Below, in pieces: positions 35,077-43,100 of a stretch of DNA of 64,000 nt. The notes under the pieces are model-generated. The model was given only the letters and a program-made list of their open reading frames with translations. It did not search any database and was not told the origin of the DNA. The translations under genes were made by a program, and so were the position numbers. Source of the stretch: Maridesulfovibrio frigidus DSM 17176 (GTDB lineage: Bacteria; Desulfobacterota; Desulfovibrionia; Desulfovibrionales; Desulfovibrionaceae); assembly GCF_000711735.1 (NCBI RefSeq), contig NZ_JONL01000001.1, positions 620,001 to 684,000 on the forward strand. The letters run 5' to 3'. Each line of letters begins with the position of its first letter. Positions within the stretch are counted from its first letter, which is position 1.

Positions 35077-36225
35077 ATGAAAGATAATCGTAAAAACAAA
35101 CAGGCTGGATTCGGACTTATCGAGGTGTTGGCAGGACTTCTTATTTTCATGCTTATGCTTCCCATGCTTGCCGACATGATGGACCGAGGCATGGAGTCAA
35201 TCAAACAGCACAGCGTCAGTGATCACTTAGCAAGTATCATGGATGCAGCGGCTTCATATACCAAAGAAAATTATGACGGACTGATAACATCTTCCACCGC
35301 AACCGGCGCAACTCAGATCACTATGGATCAGCTTCGAACTGGAGAGTTCCTCTCTTCCGGCTTTAAGGATCTGAACGGATGGGGCCAACGGTACGGGATA
35401 TACGTGCTTGAACCAACCGTAGGCGACCTGCAAGTTTTGGTGCTGACATACGGAGGCCGAACTTATTCTGACAAAAGCAGAAAATTTAGTTCCGCCATTG
35501 TTCCAGCCACAGCCGCCATGATCGGTGGCGCAGGTGGTTACATCCCCATCGGCGACCTCCCGGGACAAAGTGCAACCGAACTAAGAGGTTCTTACGGCGG
35601 TTGGACAGTAAATTTAGCAGCAACAGATATCCCCATCCCTGCCGCCGGACATATCGGCGGAAGAGCTTTTCTGCGTGAAGAGGATATTGGAAAAGATTTT
35701 CTCTATCGCGTTGAAGTCCCCGGTCATCCTGAGCTGAACGAAATGTCCACAGAACTGGATATGACCGACCACGCCATTGAAGGTGTGAAAGAAATTAAGT
35801 TCGAAGAGCATACTCTTGCAGATATCGACACCACAGGATTCTGCAATGATGCAGATAAAAACGGGCGTGTTTTTCTTGATCCGGCAGTAGGTCTTTACGT
35901 CTGCCGCAACGGCCAGCCTGAAGTCATAGCCGACACCGGCAATTCTCAGTTTCTTAAAGGATCAACTATTGCGGTTGATGGCGAACTTATCCCTAAACCA
36001 GTCTGCCCACCCGGCATTATCTCAAATCCCCAAATATTTGTGGCCCCCACAATCTTTGCTGAAGGACCAATTTCAAAAGCCATTGTCGCTGTCCAATCAT
36101 GGGCCACTGACGTTGGAGACAACTGGCAGGTCCACCTACGCATTCGCACTGCCGACACGGGAGGTACATGGATAGTTCCTCCTGCCGGATACGGAAAAGT
36201 AATGGTCCTCACAACTTGCAACTAA
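35077..36225 (+). CDS. pilV: PilV, type IVb minor pilin/adhesin
   Basis: A 382-aa minor pilin with a canonical type IV leader (KNKQAG-FGLIEVLAGLLIF, Glu at +5), a pilin stem and a long C-terminal part ending in a Cys pair. R64 PilV C-termini are switched by a shufflon; I see no inverted repeats or shufflon recombinase here, so it is fixed. The cleavable leader implies a prepilin peptidase that is not in this cluster. Confidence 0.85.
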   Translation: MKDNRKNKQAGFGLIEVLAGLLIFMLMLPMLADMMDRGMESIKQHSVSDHLASIMDAAASYTKENYDGLITSSTATGATQITMDQLRTGEFLSSGFKDLNGWGQRYGIYVLEPTVGDLQVLVLTYGGRTYSDKSRKFSSAIVPATAAMIGGAGGYIPIGDLPGQSATELRGSYGGWTVNLAATDIPIPAAGHIGGRAFLREEDIGKDFLYRVEVPGHPELNEMSTELDMTDHAIEGVKEIKFEEHTLADIDTTGFCNDADKNGRVFLDPAVGLYVCRNGQPEVIADTGNSQFLKGSTIAVDGELIPKPVCPPGIISNPQIFVAPTIFAEGPISKAIVAVQSWATDVGDNWQVHLRIRTADTGGTWIVPPAGYGKVMVLTTCN

Positions 36226-36236
36226 AGGAGAAAATC

Positions 36237-36818
36237 ATGAGATTCACACACAATATTAGATCTAAATATCTTTTAATTTTTATGCTTCTACTTTTCGTTT
36301 CTGTGCATTCCTCAGCAATCGCAGGGGATGCAACAAGTTTTGATCCGACAAGTATAACTGTTGAGGCTAAAGCAATCAGCGGAGTACCAATCGGCGGTGT
36401 AATTCCATGGACTTCCGGAACTGTTCCCGAAGGATTTCTTGAATGCAACGGTCAATCAACCTCCGCCTATGCAGACCTTGCGGCAATAGTCGGTAGCACT
36501 GTTCCAGATCTCCGGGGTGAATTTATTCGCGGCTGGGATCACGGCAAAGGAGTTGATGGGGGGCGGAGTCTGAGAAGTATACAATCACAGCAACTTGGCT
36601 CCCATCAGCATCAAAGTGGATGGGGCGAAGCTAATGGCGCAGGACATGCCTATGCTCCTTTTGGTTCTGGAGGAAGTGGCCATGCGGGATCAGGGAGTTC
36701 CGATACGGACAATAATATGTGGTACACGGATGACGGTAGTGCACTAAATGGTGGACGTGTTGGTGCAGAAACACGACCGCGCAATTATTCCATGATGTAC
36801 ATCATCAAGGCTGAATAG
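36237..36818 (+). CDS. Exported phage tail-collar-like adhesin
   Basis: A 193-aa protein with signal peptide (cut near AIA-GDA) and a phage tail-collar domain: IPWTSGTVPEGFLECNGQ, then VPDLRGEFIRGWDHG and the GSHQHQ motif, ending in RPRNYSMMYIIKAE. Such domains occur in the tips of tail fibres and in shufflon-encoded PilV ends. Here it is a separate gene after pilV with AAAGGAG upstream, so it may be a detached pilus-tip receptor-binding protein. Confidence 0.8.
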   Translation: MRFTHNIRSKYLLIFMLLLFVSVHSSAIAGDATSFDPTSITVEAKAISGVPIGGVIPWTSGTVPEGFLECNGQSTSAYADLAAIVGSTVPDLRGEFIRGWDHGKGVDGGRSLRSIQSQQLGSHQHQSGWGEANGAGHAYAPFGSGGSGHAGSGSSDTDNNMWYTDDGSALNGGRVGAETRPRNYSMMYIIKAE

Positions 36819-36827
36819 GAATTAACG

Positions 36828-38042
36828 ATGTCAGATTCTCCTAACAGCCTCACGCGCCCTATTAGAGCGACTAAAAGCGGTAACAGAATTGTCTACTTAG
36901 GCATTGCCGTTGCTACTATTTTGGTCCTTGTGTTTGTCTATTCACTATCTCAATCCGGCAAAAAAAATGACAGCATTGAAACAGGAAAAGCTGCTGTTAT
37001 CGAAACTGACCTTAAGCAACCATTGGCGGCTCCTGAAACTCTTGGACTATCCACTCCTCCTCAAGAAGAAGAGAAAGAGCCTTTACCAGAGCCGCTAACG
37101 GAAAGACCACTCGTAACAGTTGTACGCGCTGCCGAACCTTCAGAAATTGAGAAGCAACACAGAAAAGAGCTGCAAGAACTACGAACATTCAAACTGGAAA
37201 GAATGAGAGCTGCTCTTGCCGCGCCGCTCAAAATTCAAACGGCCATGCCGGATAAAAATGAGCGGAAGATAGTGCAAACTTCTTTCAATGATGTCCGCGC
37301 AAGACATCCTTTAACTGCTACAGAAGCATCAACAGGTATTCCGGGAGATTTAGATGATCAGCAGGAAAAAGAAGAATTTCTAAATTCCCGCGCAGCCAAA
37401 GATGGTTCGTGGCAACTGCCTTATGAGCGTGTCCCCGGCAAAAGATTTGAACTTAAAACAGGTTCCGTCATCACCGGCATCATGATCTCAGGAATTAATT
37501 CAGATCTCCCCGGTCAGATAATCGGGCAAGTAAGCAAGAATATTTATGACACCGCAAGTGGAACTTACATGCTTATCCCTCAAGGCTCCAGAATGATCGG
37601 AGTCTATGATTCACGGGTAGCTGTAGGTCAATCCAGAGTTCTGGTTGCATGGAATCGCATAATTTTTCCTGACGGGTCTTCAATCACTCTCGGCGTAATG
37701 CCAGGCACGGATATAGGAGGTTACGCCGGCTATTCAGGGGATGTGGATAACCATTACCTGAAAACATTCGGCTCGGCGGCTATCATGAGTTTGATAAGCG
37801 GCGGTACGGCTTATGCCATGGACTCTTTCAACAAAGGATCTTCGGCAAGCCAGACGCCAACTCTTCAAGATGAACTCGGATCAGCTGTGGCCAGCCAACT
37901 AGGCCAGTCCACTCTTCAATTACTCCAAATGAATGTGAAGCTGAAGCCAGCAATATCCACCGAACCGGGCAAGAGATTCAATATGGTTGTCACCAAAGAT
38001 ATTGTTTTTGCACGCCCATACCTCCCTTACAGGAGCCAGTAA
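36828..38042 (+). CDS. trbI: TrbI, VirB10-type protein
   Basis: A 404-aa protein with a cytoplasmic N-terminal tail, one transmembrane helix (about 22-43), a Pro/Glu-rich periplasmic linker and the VirB10/TrbI beta-barrel domain (about 195-400) with FELKTGSVITGIMISGINSDL and IPQGSRMIGVYDSRV. It bridges inner and outer membranes. The pil block separates it from trbG/trbH, its usual neighbours. It overlaps traG by one base. Confidence 0.93.
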   Translation: MSDSPNSLTRPIRATKSGNRIVYLGIAVATILVLVFVYSLSQSGKKNDSIETGKAAVIETDLKQPLAAPETLGLSTPPQEEEKEPLPEPLTERPLVTVVRAAEPSEIEKQHRKELQELRTFKLERMRAALAAPLKIQTAMPDKNERKIVQTSFNDVRARHPLTATEASTGIPGDLDDQQEKEEFLNSRAAKDGSWQLPYERVPGKRFELKTGSVITGIMISGINSDLPGQIIGQVSKNIYDTASGTYMLIPQGSRMIGVYDSRVAVGQSRVLVAWNRIIFPDGSSITLGVMPGTDIGGYAGYSGDVDNHYLKTFGSAAIMSLISGGTAYAMDSFNKGSSASQTPTLQDELGSAVASQLGQSTLQLLQMNVKLKPAISTEPGKRFNMVVTKDIVFARPYLPYRSQ

Positions 38043-39988
38043 TGAACGATCAATACGGACTCGGTGAAAGCACAAAAAAAAGCAATATATGGTTGCTCTA
38101 TTTACTCTTTATGGTCGCAGTCACCCTAATAGCGATGAGCTATGCCACCCAGCATACAGCCGAACTATATGGACATCATAAAGCTCTGGGAAACACGGTC
38201 TATAGACAATTTTACTGGCCGTGGATGATTGTAATTTGGTTTCAGAAACTATCCTCAAGCAAAAGTTTGAACCACATTATTGCGATCGCGCAGGTTATAT
38301 TTATCGGGCCGCAAGTTGTTGTACTCGGCTTTGCTCAACTCTTCATGAGAAAGCCTGAAGGAATCAGCGATATTCATGGAACAGCCCACTGGGCAACCAA
38401 AAAGGAAATAACAAAAGCAGGGTTGCTTCAAAACACCGGCGTTTATGTTGGAGGCTGGCAGAACAAGGAAGTCCTTCACTATCTGCGTCACGACGGTCCG
38501 GAACACATTATGGCCTTCGCCCCTACCCGCTCCGGGAAAGGTGTAGGCCTTGTTCTGCCGACTTTGCTCTCATGGGATGAGAGTTCCATTATTTTAGACA
38601 TCAAGGGTGAGAACTATGCACTAACTTCTGGGTGGAGAAAATCTCAAGGGCATAAAGTTCTGAAGTTTGATCCGACCGATGCCTCTCAAAAATCTACACG
38701 ATATAATCCTTTGGCTGAAATAAGACTTGATGGACCTCATGCCATTCCCGATGCCCAAAATGTTGCCAACATGATCGTTGATCCTGACGGAAAAGGACTC
38801 AAGGACTACTGGAATAAAGCAGCGTTCGGATTTTTAGGCGGAACAATTCTTCATTGCATGATTTTATGCAGGATCAATGAAAATCGGCATGCCACTCTCA
38901 ACGACCTTTCTCTGATGCTTGCTGATGAAGACAAAGAAATGACTGAACTTTTTGAAGAAATGCTGAATACAGATCATGTCACCTATCTAGACATGCTCTT
39001 TGGCACTAAAATGGATGAATTAGCGGTCAAGGCTGTAAAGCAGTTCATATCCTCTGCTGCCCGCGAAATGCTGAACAAAGCCGGTGCAGAACTTTCAGGG
39101 GTTGTTTCCACTGCTGTGGCCAACATGGCTCTTTACCGTGATCCAGTTGTTGCATGGGCTACTTCCGGTTGCGATTTCCGCATTTCCGATCTCATGAATT
39201 TTGAAAAACCTGTTTCCCTTTACCTTGTGATCAGGCCTTCAGACATCGACCGCCTTCGCCCTCTTATCAGACTTATTCTGAACATTGTCCTGCGCCGCCT
39301 CACAGAAAACATGGAATTTGAAAACGGAGCTGCCAAGGCAACATATAAGCATCGACTGTTGCTTATGCTTGATGAATTCCCCGCTCTGGGACGCATGGAA
39401 ATTTTTGAACGCGCTCTGGCCTTCATGGCCGGCTACGGAATCAAAGCCTACATCATTACGCAGGATCTCACCCAGCTTCAATCTGCATACGGGAAAGAAG
39501 AATCCATCATGAGTAACTGCCATATCAGAATTGCATATGCTCCAAACAAGATTGAAACAGCGCAAGCTCTATCAAAAATGACTGGAGAAGCCACAGTCAT
39601 CCAGAAAAAGACTTCACTTTCGGGAAGTAGATCAGGGCACCTTGGCAGAGCGAGTGTAAGCATTTCAGAAGTTAAACGCAGTTTGCTTACACCTGATGAA
39701 TGTATGCGCCTCCCTGGAGCAGAAAAGGAAAACGGAAAAATCATCCGTCCCGGTGACATGCTCATCTTTCCCGCCGGATTTGCGCCAATCTACGGCAAGC
39801 AAATTCTTTTCTTTCTTGATCCTGAATTTCTTAAAAGGGCCAAGATTACAGCCCCTGACAAATCAGACATTCTCGCAGAAATTGGCCCCAACAAAGAAGA
39901 GCCTGCAAAGGCAGATACCCAGGCTAAAACCAAAGCCGACCGCAAAGAACTCGACGACCTCATTGAAGCGACAGAAGTCCATGAATAA
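38042..39988 (+). CDS. traG: TraG, type IV coupling protein (VirD4)
   Basis: A 648-aa membrane ATPase that brings the relaxase-DNA complex to the channel. Two N-terminal transmembrane helices (about 15-37 and 75-100), Walker A APTRSGKGVGLVLPTLL (about 160), Walker B LLMLDEFPALGRM (about 440) and the T4CP motif ITQDLTQL. Length matches RP4 TraG (about 635 aa). Confidence 0.95.
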   Translation: MNDQYGLGESTKKSNIWLLYLLFMVAVTLIAMSYATQHTAELYGHHKALGNTVYRQFYWPWMIVIWFQKLSSSKSLNHIIAIAQVIFIGPQVVVLGFAQLFMRKPEGISDIHGTAHWATKKEITKAGLLQNTGVYVGGWQNKEVLHYLRHDGPEHIMAFAPTRSGKGVGLVLPTLLSWDESSIILDIKGENYALTSGWRKSQGHKVLKFDPTDASQKSTRYNPLAEIRLDGPHAIPDAQNVANMIVDPDGKGLKDYWNKAAFGFLGGTILHCMILCRINENRHATLNDLSLMLADEDKEMTELFEEMLNTDHVTYLDMLFGTKMDELAVKAVKQFISSAAREMLNKAGAELSGVVSTAVANMALYRDPVVAWATSGCDFRISDLMNFEKPVSLYLVIRPSDIDRLRPLIRLILNIVLRRLTENMEFENGAAKATYKHRLLLMLDEFPALGRMEIFERALAFMAGYGIKAYIITQDLTQLQSAYGKEESIMSNCHIRIAYAPNKIETAQALSKMTGEATVIQKKTSLSGSRSGHLGRASVSISEVKRSLLTPDECMRLPGAEKENGKIIRPGDMLIFPAGFAPIYGKQILFFLDPEFLKRAKITAPDKSDILAEIGPNKEEPAKADTQAKTKADRKELDDLIEATEVHE

Positions 39989-40403
39989 TGCTGACATTAC
40001 AAAATTACTCCCGGTGCGCTTCCCCCGTGAAGCGTGCAGGACTTGCCCAAATTGCGCAGCCTGGATGGCCAGTCACGGTTCCAGAAAAACAGGCCGCCCC
40101 GGTTGTCAGCTCTGTCATGGAGACGGACGGGTTCCGTATATGTACCTGCCTCCTGAACGAGTCTCCGGCCGGAAGCTTACCATGATCGAGCAAGGAAACA
40201 CTCCAGTGCTTATGCCTGTGTTTGGTGAATGCAAAGAACCTGGAAAACACAGAGCGATGAAAATGGGCACACAAATACGCTGCCCTGGCTGCGATGATCT
40301 TTGCGTAATGCCTGAAAATATTCAGGCCGGTGATTTGGTTACAACTGACCTTAATAAAAAAAGGAGGAATAATGAGCTATATCCCATCAAAACTGCACTC
40401 TGA
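39981..40403 (+). CDS. Small cysteine-rich (zinc-ribbon) protein
   Basis: A 140-aa protein beginning at ATG 39981, overlapping the end of traG by 8 bp. It has Cys motifs CRTCPNC and CQLCHGDG and later CPGCDDLC, suggesting two zinc-binding sites. The DnaJ-like CxxCxGxG element hints at a nucleic-acid or protein-binding role. I do not recognise a family. It overlaps the next start by 32 bp. Confidence 0.6.
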   Translation: MNNADITKLLPVRFPREACRTCPNCAAWMASHGSRKTGRPGCQLCHGDGRVPYMYLPPERVSGRKLTMIEQGNTPVLMPVFGECKEPGKHRAMKMGTQIRCPGCDDLCVMPENIQAGDLVTTDLNKKRRNNELYPIKTAL

Positions 40404-40767
40404 TCAGAAAAAAACACCTCTGAAAATATATCTGGCATGCCCGTACACACATCCAGATCCGGAAGTGCGAACTAACCGCTATGAAGCTGTTAACATTGCC
40501 GCCGCAAGGCTTATTACCGCGGGCTATATTGTTTACTCCCCGATTTCGCATTCACACGGAATCACGAATACAGGGTTGCCCATGGATTGGACTTTCTGGA
40601 AACGCATTGATCAAGAATTTATTCGCTGGGCCGATCAGCTCTGGATTCTTAAACTCGAAGGTTGGGAAGAATCGCACGGGATTGGGGCTGAACTCGAATT
40701 TGCCGCAAGTGAATTCAAGGTAGTCAGATTTGTTTCTCCTGAACATTACAACGTATCCTCTTTCTAA
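40372..40767 (+). CDS. DUF1937-like nucleoside deoxyribosyltransferase-related protein
   Basis: A 131-aa protein with KIYLACPYTHPDPEVRTNRYE at the N-terminus, then YIVYSPISHSHGI and an EFAASEFKVVRFV end. This is the DUF1937 pattern (related to nucleoside 2-deoxyribosyltransferase folds, common in phages and ICEs). AAGGAGG lies six bases before ATG 40372. A role in nucleotide metabolism or defence is unknown. Confidence 0.75.
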   Translation: MSYIPSKLHSDQKKTPLKIYLACPYTHPDPEVRTNRYEAVNIAAARLITAGYIVYSPISHSHGITNTGLPMDWTFWKRIDQEFIRWADQLWILKLEGWEESHGIGAELEFAASEFKVVRFVSPEHYNVSSF

Positions 40768-40783
40768 GGAATCAGGTTCTGAA

Positions 40784-42412
40784 ATGACTTCAACGGCACG
40801 GAAATACTATCAACCAAATGGTTCTGATACCAATGGTGATCGACATCAGAAACAAGCTGACACCGATCACCTGAAAATGCTTATGCGCCGTGACATAGCC
40901 GCCTTTTATAATGCCCTCTCCGGAACAGGCAGAAGGATACTTGCCGCCCTAATCCAATCTGCTCCGGCAATGGATGCGCCGTATTCTATTGTCATTTCCA
41001 GCCTTCAATATGCCGCTAAATGCAGCAAACTTAGCGTATTACGTTCTCTCCCGAAAGGTGAGAACGCAGGGCTGTTTCACAGAGAAATAAACAGCTCCGG
41101 ACGTAGGCACGGAACGATCGTGACCTTATATAAAGAACGTTGCGAGTTCTTTATAAGCCTGTTCAAACATGAATACGGTTTGCTCGCTGATACCGATCAT
41201 GATTGGTATCAAAAGGAGAATGTTACCAAAGGTGATCGGTATCAAACCGTTATTGGTAACAAGGTTGACCAAATAGTAAAAAATCAATCTCTTTGTATAA
41301 GCACTTCTGATAAAACAGATGCTCTTTTTAACCGTTTATCCGATCAGGGTAAGCGAGTGTTTGGTATCATATGCTCCCACTCTGTAGAAGCGAAGCAGGA
41401 CGAAGTAAGTCTTGTAATTCAGGCAATTGCCAGAAAAGCAGCATGTAGCGAAGTCACAGCACGCAGGGTGATCAAACACGGCCATGATGCTGGTATATAC
41501 TCTAAAAGAATCCACGAACGCGGGCCCCGCTTTGGTATCATTCTCCAATTAAATAATGAGCCTATTACCCGTATTCAGGATCTTTTAAAATCCTATCCAC
41601 CACATTTTGATACCAATGCTGATCGATATCAAACAGGTGTTACCAATCATGATCGGTATCATGACCGCAATGATACCGATCTTGATACCAAAGGTGATCG
41701 GTATCATGTTACCAATGCCGATTCATTAGCAAAACAGCATGTTAACCCTTGCCAACCAAGAGCTGATGAGAATCAAGGACGCTCTTTTAATACCAATACT
41801 GATCGGTATCAAAATCCACCCTTCTTAGATAGACAGATAAAAAGTCTATCTAGTTCAGAAGAATCAGAAGAGGAAAAGTGGACGCGCCGGTTGCTATCAA
41901 TCAGCCGCGATGATTTTCAAGTCCTCTGGCCCAGCCTGCACAACAAAAGGTTTGGTCCTGATCAGATCCGCCAGATTGTAGAACACCGGCTTTCTTTCGG
42001 AGAAACAATCCTCGACATCGAAGAGTCCTTGCACGCCGCACATTGGGAACTGGAAAATGAAACCTTCCCTGAAACCCGTAAAGGAGTCTGCAATTATCTA
42101 TTCGCAACTCTGAAATCAAAAGGAACATGGCGCAGGCCTGTTGGATTTTTAACCCCGAATGAGCAAGCTCTTGCGAACGCAAAGAAGGCCGACAAAACCC
42201 GCACGGAACTGAAAAATATTGAAACGCAGAAAATTGAAAAGGCTGAACAAGATCTACAAAATCATGATTTTGAAAACTGGCTTAACTCGTTAGACAATTC
42301 TGAGATCGAGTCCATTGACTCAAAGTGCCATCTGAATCTCAACAGTGATACGGCAAAACGCGGCTGGCGTAAGACCTACTGGGCCAAAAATATTCAAGAG
42401 GCCGCAGCGTGA
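40784..42412 (+). CDS. Replication-initiator-like protein with two winged helices and internal DNA repeats
   Basis: A 542-aa protein with two similar DNA-binding modules (about 32-125 and 185-270): each has a helix pair followed by an HTH-like segment (LQYAAKCSKLSVLRSLPKG; IARKAACSEVTARRVIKHG) and a terminal strand with GRRHGTI/GPRFGII. Between and after them the chain contains repeated peptides D/V-T-N/K-x-D-R-Y-Q, encoded by near-identical 24-bp units. The C-terminal third is helical. It resembles plasmid replication or partition proteins by design only; no named family was recognised. Confidence 0.55.
   Translation: MTSTARKYYQPNGSDTNGDRHQKQADTDHLKMLMRRDIAAFYNALSGTGRRILAALIQSAPAMDAPYSIVISSLQYAAKCSKLSVLRSLPKGENAGLFHREINSSGRRHGTIVTLYKERCEFFISLFKHEYGLLADTDHDWYQKENVTKGDRYQTVIGNKVDQIVKNQSLCISTSDKTDALFNRLSDQGKRVFGIICSHSVEAKQDEVSLVIQAIARKAACSEVTARRVIKHGHDAGIYSKRIHERGPRFGIILQLNNEPITRIQDLLKSYPPHFDTNADRYQTGVTNHDRYHDRNDTDLDTKGDRYHVTNADSLAKQHVNPCQPRADENQGRSFNTNTDRYQNPPFLDRQIKSLSSSEESEEEKWTRRLLSISRDDFQVLWPSLHNKRFGPDQIRQIVEHRLSFGETILDIEESLHAAHWELENETFPETRKGVCNYLFATLKSKGTWRRPVGFLTPNEQALANAKKADKTRTELKNIETQKIEKAEQDLQNHDFENWLNSLDNSEIESIDSKCHLNLNSDTAKRGWRKTYWAKNIQEAAA
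40825..41811. repeat. Iteron-like 24-bp repeats inside the winged-helix gene
   Basis: At least seven full copies of T-G-A/T-T-A-C-C-N10-GGTATCA-like units, at 40825-40848, 41188-41211, 41221-41244, 41608-41631, 41638-41661, 41683-41706 and 41788-41811, plus partial copies near 41671 and 41707. Each is close to an inverted repeat (TGATACC / GGTATCA around a 10-nt core; 41188-41211 has one mismatched base pair). Codons at synonymous sites are conserved (ACC, GAT, CGG, TAT), so selection may act on DNA. Confidence 0.75.
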
Positions 42413-43098
42413 AAAGTCTCGCCCTGACTCTTTTCATCTGCCATGCAGTGACAATTATCTTCCTGATTCACGAGGTTGGCTATCGCGTTAATTTCACAGA
42501 CTCTATGCCCCATGGCATTTATCAGATTCTTCCCGGCAAGCCGGCTAAAGGTGATCTGGTTACTTTCAGCCTCCGTGAAGACAATCCATATTTTCAAATT
42601 TCGCTTGAGCGTAATTATCTGGGTCTAAACAAAAACGGTCCTCTCCTAAAAGTCTTTGCAGGAGTAGCAGGAGATTACATTCAAGTTTCCACTATGGGCG
42701 TATCTGTAAACGAGACGTTGCTTCCACGTAGCAAACAAAAAGAATCTGATCGTTACGGAAGAAATCTTCCCGTCCTGCTTCACTCTACCATTATCCCCTC
42801 TGCAAAAGGACTCGTGATGTCCACTTACACCGAAAATAGCTTTGACGGCCGTTACTTCGGACTGGTGGACATGGACCGAATGCAGCGGGTCGTTCCTGTT
42901 TTAACCTTTAATCCGGAGGAGAAAAATATCGCTAAATACTCCTACCCAAAATGTGGACGTAAACTAGACCACATACCGCCAACCAATGAAAAGATATCTC
43001 TGTGGATTTGCAACAGCTACCCAGCTTGCCACTACTGGACAACCAAACCAGAGGAACAGGCTGAAACGTTAATAGTTGCAGCACAAACAAAGGAATAA
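42409..43098 (+). CDS. traF: TraF-like signal-peptidase-type protease with zinc-ribbon tail
   Basis: A 229-aa S26 peptidase. An N-terminal membrane helix precedes NFTDSMPHGIY with the catalytic Ser (about 35) and the later LPRSKQKESDRYGRNLP segment with the Lys. RP4 TraF cyclises the TrbC pilin. The C-terminal 60 residues add a topoisomerase-type zinc-ribbon (YPKCGRKL...WICNSYPACHYW), absent from RP4 TraF. It starts at GTG 42409 and overlaps the previous stop. Confidence 0.85.
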   Translation: MKSLALTLFICHAVTIIFLIHEVGYRVNFTDSMPHGIYQILPGKPAKGDLVTFSLREDNPYFQISLERNYLGLNKNGPLLKVFAGVAGDYIQVSTMGVSVNETLLPRSKQKESDRYGRNLPVLLHSTIIPSAKGLVMSTYTENSFDGRYFGLVDMDRMQRVVPVLTFNPEEKNIAKYSYPKCGRKLDHIPPTNEKISLWICNSYPACHYWTTKPEEQAETLIVAAQTKE

Positions 43099-43100
43099 TT

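Noticed and set aside
35077-36818. Shufflon at the pilV 3' end
   Set aside because: No inverted 19-bp-like repeats and no Rci-type recombinase are present; the tail-collar gene has its own start.
41188-41811. The TGATACC repeats as a CRISPR or satellite
   Set aside because: Spacing is irregular, repeats keep the reading frame and near-palindromic form, and no unique spacers are seen.
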